From positions 977-14,915 of the forward strand of contig NVXB01000073.1 in NCBI GenBank assembly GCA_002746425.1: a DNA stretch of 13,939 bases. Direction: 5' to 3'. This document shows, piece after piece, positions 5,794-12,485 of the stretch (the stretch's first letter is position 1; each line of letters begins with the position of its first letter). This DNA comes from Hyphomicrobiales bacterium (lineage in GTDB: Bacteria; Pseudomonadota; Alphaproteobacteria; Rhizobiales; GCA-2746425). The position numbers and the translations under genes were made by a program. The notes under the pieces were generated by a model that saw only the letters and a list, made by a program, of their open reading frames with translations, ran no database searches and was not told the origin of the DNA.

Positions 5794-7899
5794 ATGCGTC
5801 CTGATATCCTGACCCCGCTTTATCAATCTGCCCGCGTCCTGCCGAAAATAGGACCGAAAATCGCGCGCACGCTTGGGCGGCTGACACGCGGTGTTGAGGG
5901 CGAAGATGCGCGGGTTATGGACCTGCTATTCCACAAACCCTATGGGATCATCGATCGGCGGCATCAGCCCGGTGTGGCCCATGCGCAAGACGGGCAAATC
6001 GCGACGCTGCATTTGCATATCGACCAGCACATCCCCTCGCCGCGCCACAATAAGCGCGTGCCCTACCGTGTGCATACTCATGATGATACCGGCGAGATGG
6101 ATTTGGTTTTCTTCCACGCCCATGCGTCCTACCTGGAGAAATTGCTGCCGGTTGGTGAGGTGCGCTATGTCAGCGGCACGGTGGAATGGTTTCGCGACCA
6201 GGCGCAAATGGTGCACCCCGATCATATGCTGACGGCGGCAGAATTTGACACCATGCCAATGGTCGAAGCGGTCTATCCGATGACGGCAGGCGTTTCTAAA
6301 AAGATATTGGCGGTTGCCGTGGCCGCTGCCGTGGAGCTGGTGCCGGAATTGCCGGAATGGCTGGATAAAGAACTGGTGCGCCGCGAGCGCTGGGAACCTT
6401 TCCAGCCATCGCTGCAAAAGCTGCATGCGCCCGAATCTGCCGATGACCTTGAGCCTGGCAATAAATACCGCAGTCGTTTGGCTTATGATGAGCTGCTGGC
6501 CACCCAATTGGCGCTGTCGATCACGCGACAAAAAATGCGCAAGCAAAAGGGCATGGCACGGGTGTTTGCGGGCAAACACGGCGACAAGATATTGGCCGCC
6601 CTGCCCTTTGAACTGACCAATTCGCAAAAGCTAGCGGTAAAGGAAATCGCGCAGGATTTAAAACAGCCCGAACGCATGTTGCGGCTGCTGCAAGGCGATG
6701 TGGGCTCTGGTAAAACGCTAGTCGGCCTGCTGGCCATGGCCGATGTGGTGGAAGCTGGCGCGCAAGCGGGCTTCATGGCCCCGACAGAATTGCTGGCGCG
6801 GCAACATTTTCAGACCATGGCGCCGCTGTGCGAAGCCGCCGGGCTAACGATTGCCATTTTAACCGGCAAGGACAAGCAATCGCACCGCAAACCGGTGCTG
6901 GCCGCGCTGGCCGCTGGCGAGATTGATATTCTGGTCGGCACTCACGCATTGTTTCAGGACAGTGTTGCGTTTCAAAACCTGGGCATGATCGTGGTCGACG
7001 AACAGCACCGTTTTGGCGTGCATCAACGCCTTGCACTGTCCTCAAAAGGCAATGCGGTGGATGTGCTGGTGATGACCGCCACGCCGATACCGCGCACGCT
7101 GGTGCTGACCTATTTTGGCGATATGGATGTGTCCAAACTGACCGAGAAACCGGCAGGCCGCCAACCAATTGATACGCGTACTGTGTCGATGGATCGGATA
7201 GAAGATGTACTGCACGGGCTAAGCCGCGCGTTGCATGAGGGCAAAAAGGCCTATTGGGTTTGCCCGCTGGTGGAAGAAGCTGAAGTGCTGGAGCTGACCT
7301 CTGCTGAAACGCGCTTTGACACGCTGAAAGCCGAGTTTGGAGACCGCGTTGGGCTGGTGCATGGCCGCATGACCCCGGCGGAAAAAGATGCAGCGATGGA
7401 AAGCTTTAAATCTGGCCAAACGCGCATTTTGGTGGCGACCACGGTGATTGAAGTGGGCGTAGATGTGCCCGATGCCACCATTATGGTGATTGAACATGCC
7501 GAGCGTTTTGGCCTGTCGCAATTGCACCAGCTGCGCGGCCGTGTGGGGCGTGGCACGGAAAGCTCATCTTGCGTGCTGCTGTATAAAGGCCCGCTTGGCG
7601 AAACCGCGAAAGCGCGCCTGACAATCTTGCGCGATACCGAAGATGGCTTTCGCATTGCCGAAGAAGATTTGAAATTGCGCGGCGAAGGTGAAGTGCTGGG
7701 CACCCGCCAAAGCGGCGCGCCGACATTTCGTATTGCTGATTTGCAGTTCCATGCTGATTTGCTGGAGATGGCGCGTAAGGATTCGCGACTGATACTGGAA
7801 ATGGACCCGGATATGGCAAGCGAGCGCGGCAAAGCGCTGCGGGTGCTGCTGTATCTGTTTGGGTTGGATGAGGCTATTCGCTATTTGAAAGCGGGATAG
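5794..7899 (+). CDS. recG: ATP-dependent DNA helicase RecG
   Basis: RecG is a double-strand DNA translocase that remodels stalled replication forks and branched recombination intermediates. The 701-residue product is of normal family length. An N-terminal wedge (OB-fold) region spans about residues 50-170. It is followed by a superfamily 2 helicase core with Walker A GDVGSGKT (301-308), DEQH box (402-405), TATPIPRT motif III region (428-435), VATTVIEVGVDVP and QLRGRVGR motif VI (579-586), and then the RecG-specific GTRQSG segment (about 636-641). I chose the ATG at 5794 (reading MRPDILTPLYQSARVLPKIGPK) because alphaproteobacterial RecG proteins typically begin this way and AAGGG lies just upstream (5786-5790). 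The 3-base gap is short. An in-frame ATG at 5752 would add 14 residues lacking family resemblance. The gene ends 4 bases before a converging gene, leaving no room for a terminator between them. Confidence 0.95.
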   Translation: MRPDILTPLYQSARVLPKIGPKIARTLGRLTRGVEGEDARVMDLLFHKPYGIIDRRHQPGVAHAQDGQIATLHLHIDQHIPSPRHNKRVPYRVHTHDDTGEMDLVFFHAHASYLEKLLPVGEVRYVSGTVEWFRDQAQMVHPDHMLTAAEFDTMPMVEAVYPMTAGVSKKILAVAVAAAVELVPELPEWLDKELVRRERWEPFQPSLQKLHAPESADDLEPGNKYRSRLAYDELLATQLALSITRQKMRKQKGMARVFAGKHGDKILAALPFELTNSQKLAVKEIAQDLKQPERMLRLLQGDVGSGKTLVGLLAMADVVEAGAQAGFMAPTELLARQHFQTMAPLCEAAGLTIAILTGKDKQSHRKPVLAALAAGEIDILVGTHALFQDSVAFQNLGMIVVDEQHRFGVHQRLALSSKGNAVDVLVMTATPIPRTLVLTYFGDMDVSKLTEKPAGRQPIDTRTVSMDRIEDVLHGLSRALHEGKKAYWVCPLVEEAEVLELTSAETRFDTLKAEFGDRVGLVHGRMTPAEKDAAMESFKSGQTRILVATTVIEVGVDVPDATIMVIEHAERFGLSQLHQLRGRVGRGTESSSCVLLYKGPLGETAKARLTILRDTEDGFRIAEEDLKLRGEGEVLGTRQSGAPTFRIADLQFHADLLEMARKDSRLILEMDPDMASERGKALRVLLYLFGLDEAIRYLKAG

Positions 7900-7903
7900 C
7901 CAC

Positions 7904-8686
7904 CTATTCGGCAGGCTCTTGCTTGCTGGCGGCGCGTTCCATCAGCTTTTTAGCTTGTTCGCCGCTATCTGCCTTCACTATGGTCACATTGTCGGGATTA
8001 TCGCCCAAGCCTGCGGTAGAGCCAATATCTGGCACGACCAGCCCGGCAGAAATCACCAGTTTTGCGGCCTGCTCCACCGTCATGTTCAACAGGATCAAAT
8101 CTTTGGCTGGCACAAACAGCAAAAAGCCGGATGTGGGGTTTGGCGTGGTAGGCAAAAAGATCGAGATCATATCGTCTTCGAGCTTTTCCAGCCGGTTCTT
8201 CACTTCGCCCTTGGTCTCGGTAGAGATGAACACCATGGCCCACAGGCCGCGGCGCGGATATTCCAGCAAGGCTGCATGTTGAAACGATTTGGAGCTGTCG
8301 GACAAAACGGTCTCGAAAATCTGTTTCAGGCCTTGATACAGATTGCGCACAAAAGGCATGCGACCCAATAGGCTTTCGCCATAAGCAACAATGGTTTTAC
8401 CAACGATACCAGCGGTAAAGAATCCAAGCAGGGTGATCGACAAAAACGCGAACAGCAAACCGCCACCGGGCACCGAAAACGGCAAATAGGTGTCGGGATT
8501 ATAGATCGCAGGGATAAGCGGTTTGACCCAACCATCGATCCACAGAATGAAATTCCAGATGAGATAGATGGTCAGGCTGATCGGCGCGGCGATAACCAGG
8601 CCGGTCAGAAAATAGTTGCGCAGGCGCAAGCCAATGCCAAAACGGCGCTTGGGTTTATCCTTTGGTTTTTCTGTGGCCTTGTTCAT
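7904..8686 (-). CDS. DUF502 family inner-membrane protein
   Basis: This 260-residue protein matches the DUF502 family (PF04367), conserved membrane proteins of unknown biochemical function. After a basic cytoplasmic N-terminus (about residues 1-24, rich in K and R) it has two hydrophobic segments, roughly 26-50 and 73-97. They are separated by a short loop with VPGGG. The soluble remainder carries the family motifs LLGRMPFVRNLYQGLKQ (107-123), YPRRGLWAMVFIS (143-155) and LPTTPNPTSGFLLFVP (178-193). The tail is charged and probably disordered. The start ATG (8684-8686) has only a weak purine-rich AGACGA upstream. It lies downstream of glmS on the same strand with a 156-base gap, so cotranscription is possible. 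It converges with recG, and only 4 bases separate the stop codons. The recG-DUF502 adjacency is familiar in alphaproteobacteria and supports the housekeeping nature of this flank. Confidence 0.9.
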   Translation of the reverse strand: MNKATEKPKDKPKRRFGIGLRLRNYFLTGLVIAAPISLTIYLIWNFILWIDGWVKPLIPAIYNPDTYLPFSVPGGGLLFAFLSITLLGFFTAGIVGKTIVAYGESLLGRMPFVRNLYQGLKQIFETVLSDSSKSFQHAALLEYPRRGLWAMVFISTETKGEVKNRLEKLEDDMISIFLPTTPNPTSGFLLFVPAKDLILLNMTVEQAAKLVISAGLVVPDIGSTAGLGDNPDNVTIVKADSGEQAKKLMERAASKQEPAE

Positions 8687-8802
8687 TTTCGTCTATCTGT
8701 CATTTGGTCTGTATGAGAAACGCGTGCATGCAATTTGCGTTCATGTGGTTGGCAAAGTGTTCGGTATTTAGGGGGAACATAGAGACCCTTCTTCAAATCT
8801 CA

Positions 8803-8839
8803 ATGCCAATTACACCTTAGTCCCATGAAACTATGGCAT
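8803..8839 (-). other. Inverted repeat just downstream of the glmS stop (possible 3' hairpin)
   Basis: ATGCCA (8803-8808) and TGGCAT (8834-8839) are perfect complements beginning 4 bases past the glmS stop codon. An inner TAGT/ACTA pair could extend the fold. The loop is large (25 bases) and no T-tract follows, so it is not a convincing intrinsic terminator. It may stabilise the glmS mRNA 3' end or be chance. Confidence 0.25.
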
Positions 8840-8842
8840 ATT

Positions 8843-10669
8843 TTACTCAACTGTGACCGATTTGGCGAGATTCCGGGGTTGATCTACATCCGTGCCGATG
8901 AATACGGCTGTATGATATGCCAATAGCTGGATCGGCACGCTGTATACCAAAGGCGCGATAAACGGGTCGACATCGGGCATGATGATGGTTTTTAGCGTGT
9001 CAATTTCCGCCTTCGCCGCGCCCTTCTTATCAGTGATCAGAATGATTTTACCGCCCCGCGCTGCAACTTCCTGCATGTTGGACACGGTTTTTTCAAAGAT
9101 ATCATCAAACGGCGCGATGACGATAACCGGCATGTCTTCGTCAATCAGCGCAATCGGGCCATGTTTTAGCTCGCCAGCGGCATAGCCTTCGGCGTGAATG
9201 TAGGAAATTTCCTTGAGTTTGAGCGCGCCTTCCAGCGCCAGCGGGAAATTGGTGCCCCGGCCCAGATACAAGGCGTGGCTTACTTTTGCCAGATCGCGCG
9301 CGACATATTCGATTTCCTCATCAAGATTAAGCGCTTCAGAAACCAGCCGTGGCACGGCGGCCAAAGCGCCAACCAATTTGGCTTCTTGTTCGGGCGATAA
9401 AGTGCCACGATCCACCCCGGCGCGAATGGCCAGCGCCGCCAATGTGGAGAGCTGACAGGTAAAGGCTTTGGTGGAGGCGACGCCAATTTCAGGCCCGGCC
9501 AGCGTTGGCAAAACGACATCCGATTCGCGCGCAATGGTGCTTTCGGGCACGTTGACGATGCTGGCAATGTGCTGCCCCTGCGCCTTGCAATAACGCAGGC
9601 TCGCCAAAGTATCCGCTGTTTCGCCGGATTGCGAGATGAACAGCGACAGGCCGCCCTTCTCCATCGGTGCTTCGCGGTAGCGGAATTCGGACGCCACATC
9701 AATCTCGGCGGGCAGGCGCGCCAGTTTTTCAAACCAGTATTTGCCGATCAGACCGGCAAAGGATGCGGTGCCACATGCGGTCATTGCCACCCGCGACAGG
9801 TCTTTGAAATTAAACGGCAGGTCGGGTAAATCGCGGGCCTTGCTGTTGGCAAAATCCAGGTAATGCGACAGCGTGTGGCTGATAACTTCGGGCTGCTCGT
9901 AGATTTCCTTGAGCATGAAATGGCGGTAATTGCCCTTATCAACCATCATCGCGCTGGCATTGGAGCGTTTTATGGGGCGCGTCACGGCATTGCCGCCAGA
10001 ATCATACACTTGCAGGCTGTTACGGGTCAGCATGGCCCAGTCGCCCTCGTCCAGATAGGTGATTTGGTCGGTGAACGGTGACAACGCAATGGCATCGGAA
10101 CCCAGATACATCTCGCCCTCGCCGTGGCCAATGGCAATCGGGCTGCCTTTTCTGGCGGCGAATAATAGATTGTCATTGCTTTTGATCAGGATCGCCAATG
10201 CAAAAGCGCCCTCTAGGCGTTGCAGGGTTTTGAACACAGCGTCTTTTTCGCTGAGACCGGCTTTCAGCTCCTGTGAAATAAGGTGCGCGACGACTTCGGT
10301 GTCGGTATCAGAATCAAACGTCACGCCTTTGGCGGCTAATTCTGCCTTAAGCGCAGCGAAATTCTCGATAATGCCGTTATGAACGACCGACACATCGCCA
10401 GAGCTGTGCGGATGCGCGTTGCGCAAAGTCGGCGCGCCATGGGTGGCCCAGCGGGTGTGGCCAATGCCAACATGGCCCGATAACGGCGATGCTTTCATCT
10501 CGTTTTCAAGGTTGACCAGCTTGCCCTCGGCGCGGCGTCTGTCCAGCACGCCATTGTCGATGGTCGCGACACCGGCAGAATCATAGCCGCGGTATTCAAG
10601 CCGCTTTAGGGCATCTACGATCAAAGGGGCCACCGGTTGTGTCCCAAGAATTCCTACAATGCCGCACAT
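8843..10669 (-). CDS. glmS: Glutamine--fructose-6-phosphate aminotransferase (isomerizing) GlmS
   Basis: GlmS converts fructose-6-phosphate and glutamine to glucosamine-6-phosphate and glutamate, the first committed step toward UDP-GlcNAc for peptidoglycan and lipopolysaccharide. The 608-residue protein is standard length. The N-terminal class II glutamine amidotransferase domain (about 2-220) begins with the catalytic C2 (MCGIVGILG). It contains EYRGYDSAG, GHTRWATHG (70-78) and the HNG oxyanion segment at 97-99. Two sugar-isomerase (SIS) domains follow, about 290-430 (MTACGTASFAG, SQSGETADTL, STKAFTCQL) and 460-597 (LGRGTNFPLALEGALKLKEISY, with E487 and H503 at the positions of the E. coli isomerase residues). 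It ends in the conserved PRNLAKSVTVE tail. C2 must be exposed by removal of Met1, which fixes the start. GGAG at 10680-10683 is the ribosome binding site. Overlapping inverted repeats sit directly upstream of it. Divergent from the methyltransferase gene. No glmU is visible in the window. Confidence 0.97.
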   Translation of the reverse strand: MCGIVGILGTQPVAPLIVDALKRLEYRGYDSAGVATIDNGVLDRRRAEGKLVNLENEMKASPLSGHVGIGHTRWATHGAPTLRNAHPHSSGDVSVVHNGIIENFAALKAELAAKGVTFDSDTDTEVVAHLISQELKAGLSEKDAVFKTLQRLEGAFALAILIKSNDNLLFAARKGSPIAIGHGEGEMYLGSDAIALSPFTDQITYLDEGDWAMLTRNSLQVYDSGGNAVTRPIKRSNASAMMVDKGNYRHFMLKEIYEQPEVISHTLSHYLDFANSKARDLPDLPFNFKDLSRVAMTACGTASFAGLIGKYWFEKLARLPAEIDVASEFRYREAPMEKGGLSLFISQSGETADTLASLRYCKAQGQHIASIVNVPESTIARESDVVLPTLAGPEIGVASTKAFTCQLSTLAALAIRAGVDRGTLSPEQEAKLVGALAAVPRLVSEALNLDEEIEYVARDLAKVSHALYLGRGTNFPLALEGALKLKEISYIHAEGYAAGELKHGPIALIDEDMPVIVIAPFDDIFEKTVSNMQEVAARGGKIILITDKKGAAKAEIDTLKTIIMPDVDPFIAPLVYSVPIQLLAYHTAVFIGTDVDQPRNLAKSVTVE

Positions 10670-10683
10670 ATATCGCCAACTCC

Positions 10684-10705
10684 AAACACCGGGGTGTTTT
10701 ACCCC
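10684..10705 (-). repeat. Two overlapping inverted repeats adjoining the glmS ribosome binding site
   Basis: AAACACC (10684-10690) and GGTGTTT (10693-10699) are perfect complements with a 2-base spacer. GGGGT (10691-10695) and ACCCC (10701-10705) form a second inverted repeat that shares bases with the first, so the two stems cannot form together in RNA. The first directly abuts the GGAG ribosome binding site (10680-10683) in the glmS transcript. It could be an operator in DNA or alternative hairpins in the leader. The 2-base loop disfavours a full 7-pair hairpin. Confidence 0.45.
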
Positions 10706-10765
10706 AGCGTCAATTTTTTAAAACAATTCCCGCAAGGCTTTGCCAAAGTCGCGGCAGATAGCCAA

Positions 10766-10775
10766 ATCAATTGAT
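10766..10775. repeat. Perfect 10-base palindrome (ATCAATTGAT)
   Basis: ATCAATTGAT is its own reverse complement and lies near the middle of the glmS/MttB divergent region, a suitable position for a regulator acting on either gene. It is short, so its significance is low without conservation data. Confidence 0.3.
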
Positions 10776-10874
10776 ATGTCGAAATATTGCCAATGATGGC
10801 CGCGTTCGATCTATCCATCGTCGGGTTATAGGAGCAAAGTTTTGCGCGGTGAGTATCTAATAACGGGTTAAAAC

Positions 10875-12464
10875 ATGGCGAATTCGAATGAAGAATCTGG
10901 GCAAATGTCAGGCGCTGTGCGCACTGTCAGGACACGCTCTTCGCGCCGTAGGGGCAGGCAAAGCGCGCAAAATCTGCCTGCTTTTCAGCAAAAACCATTT
11001 CGTCAACCACGTTTGCAATATGAACCCACCAAGGCCGTCAGCGATGATCAATTGGAAGCTATCCATAACACCTCGCTACAAGTGCTGCAGGAAATTGGCA
11101 TTGATGTCATTCATGAAGAAGCCAAGGCGCATTACAAGAAAGCTGGCGCGGATGTCGTTGCCGGATCGGACCGGGTGCGCTTTCCCATTGGCCTGATTGA
11201 TGAGGCGATACGCACCTGCCCCAGCAGTTTTACGCTGCATGCCAGAAACCCCGCGCACAACATTCATGTCGGCGATAATCACCTGTTCTTTTCAAGCGTT
11301 GCCAGTGCGCCCAATTGCTCTGATCTGGATAACGGTCGGCGCGTGGGCAACCACGAAGATTTTCAAAAATTTCTAAAACTCAGCCAAAGCTGTAATATCA
11401 TCCATATCAATGGCGGCTATCCAGTCGAGCCGGTGGATATCCATGCCTCAATTCGCCACCTGACATGTCTGTCGGACACGGTAAAGCTGACCGATAAAGC
11501 GTTTCACATCTATTCGCTGGGCAAGGAACGCAATCAAGACGGGCTGGAAATTACCCGCATCGCGCGCGGCATTTCCAACGAGCAGCTGGACCGCGAGGTT
11601 TCCTGCATGACCATCATCAATTCATCCTCGCCGCTGCGCCTTGATACGCCGATGATGCAGGGCATTATGGAGATGTCGAGCCGCAATCAGCTGGTTGTGA
11701 TGACGCCGTTTACGCTGGCTGGTGCTATGGCCCCAGTGACGATTGCTGGCGCGCTGGTGGAGCAAAACGCTGAGGCTTTGGCGGGTATCGCGCTAACACA
11801 ATTGGTGCGCCCCGGTGCGCCGGTTATCTATGGCGGCTTTACCTCTAATGTGGATATGAAATCGGGTGCACCTGCCTTTGGCACGCCGGAATATATGAAA
11901 GCCGCGTTGGTTGGCGGTCAGTTGGCGCGCCGTTACGGCCTGCCCTACCGCACCTCCAACGCATGTGCCGCCAATTTCCCCGATGCGCAGGCGGCATGGG
12001 AATCGTCGTTCTCGCTGTGGGGCGCGATTATGGGCGGCGGCAATCTTGTCAAACACGCTGCCGGGTGGATGGAAGGTGGTTTGACGGCCTCATTCGAGAA
12101 ATTCATCATGGATGTGGATTGCCTGCAAATGATGGCCGAATTCCTCGATCCGCTGATTGTTGATGACGACACCATGGCGCTAGAAGCCATCCGCGATGTC
12201 GGCCCCGGCGGGCATTTTTTCGGCACCCAGCACACGCAGGACCGGTACAAAGACGCGTTTTACGCGCCCATCGTGTCGGATTGGCGCAATTATGAGAGCT
12301 GGGAAGAGGCTGGCAGCCCCACGGCCGAGCAAAAGGCCAATAAGGTGTTCAAGCAAGTGCTGGCCGATTATGAGCGCCCACCCCTTGACCCGGCGATTGA
12401 AGAAGAGCTCGATGCCTTTGTGGCAAAGCGTATTGAAGAAGGTGGCGTGCCCACCGATTTTTGA
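10875..12464 (+). CDS. Trimethylamine methyltransferase (MttB) family protein, non-pyrrolysine type
   Basis: This 529-residue protein belongs to the MttB family (PF06253), which transfers a methyl group from a quaternary or tertiary amine to a corrinoid protein. Family-like segments include LQVLQEIGIDVIHEEA (69-84), INGGYPVEPVDI (178-189), TPFTLAGAMAPVTIAGALVEQNAE (277-300), RPGAPVIYGGFTSNVDMKSG (312-331) and LPYRTSNACAANFPDAQAAWE (356-376). The frame has no internal TAG, so the pyrrolysine of true trimethylamine MttB is absent. Non-Pyl homologues include glycine betaine methyltransferase MtgB and proline betaine MtpB. The actual substrate here is unknown. The first 45 or so residues are basic (RSSRRRGRQ), as in other alphaproteobacterial members. 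The ATG at 10875 has no strong ribosome binding site. An in-frame ATG at 10905 is a possible alternative. A flavin demethylase-like gene follows after 21 bases, pointing to a shared methylamine or betaine catabolic operon. No corrinoid protein or RamA-like activator is visible. Confidence 0.88.
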   Translation: MANSNEESGQMSGAVRTVRTRSSRRRGRQSAQNLPAFQQKPFRQPRLQYEPTKAVSDDQLEAIHNTSLQVLQEIGIDVIHEEAKAHYKKAGADVVAGSDRVRFPIGLIDEAIRTCPSSFTLHARNPAHNIHVGDNHLFFSSVASAPNCSDLDNGRRVGNHEDFQKFLKLSQSCNIIHINGGYPVEPVDIHASIRHLTCLSDTVKLTDKAFHIYSLGKERNQDGLEITRIARGISNEQLDREVSCMTIINSSSPLRLDTPMMQGIMEMSSRNQLVVMTPFTLAGAMAPVTIAGALVEQNAEALAGIALTQLVRPGAPVIYGGFTSNVDMKSGAPAFGTPEYMKAALVGGQLARRYGLPYRTSNACAANFPDAQAAWESSFSLWGAIMGGGNLVKHAAGWMEGGLTASFEKFIMDVDCLQMMAEFLDPLIVDDDTMALEAIRDVGPGGHFFGTQHTQDRYKDAFYAPIVSDWRNYESWEEAGSPTAEQKANKVFKQVLADYERPPLDPAIEEELDAFVAKRIEEGGVPTDF

Positions 12465-12485
12465 GTTTTGGATTAGGAATTTACT

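Larger units (their letters stand above)
10670..10874. promoter_or_regulatory. Divergent intergenic region between glmS (minus) and the MttB-family operon (plus)
   Basis: These 205 bases contain no gene and must carry promoters for both directions. Visible structures are the overlapping inverted repeats next to the glmS ribosome binding site and the palindrome ATCAATTGAT at 10766-10775, plus an A/T-rich tract around 10711-10726. A minus-strand TTGACG (revcomp of 10708-10713) resembles a -35 box but has no good -10 at standard spacing. I could not assign a convincing promoter on either strand. Confidence 0.45.

Noticed and set aside
5926..6627. A 233-codon minus-strand open frame within recG.
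   Set aside because: It is antisense to conserved RecG coding sequence, with no recognisable domain and a His/Arg/Gln-rich composition typical of shadow frames.
8683..8703. A six-codon minus-strand frame (MTDRRK) whose TGA overlaps the DUF502 ATG as ATGA.
   Set aside because: It could be a leader peptide, but it is too short to judge and has no convincing ribosome binding site of its own.
8708..8740. GAAACGC / GCGTTC imperfect stem between glmS and DUF502 as a terminator.
   Set aside because: The stem is short with a mismatch or bulge and has no T-run on either strand.
10875..12464. Possible pyrrolysine-dependent trimethylamine methyltransferase.
   Set aside because: There is no in-frame TAG anywhere in the 529-codon gene, so the Pyl-type enzyme is excluded.
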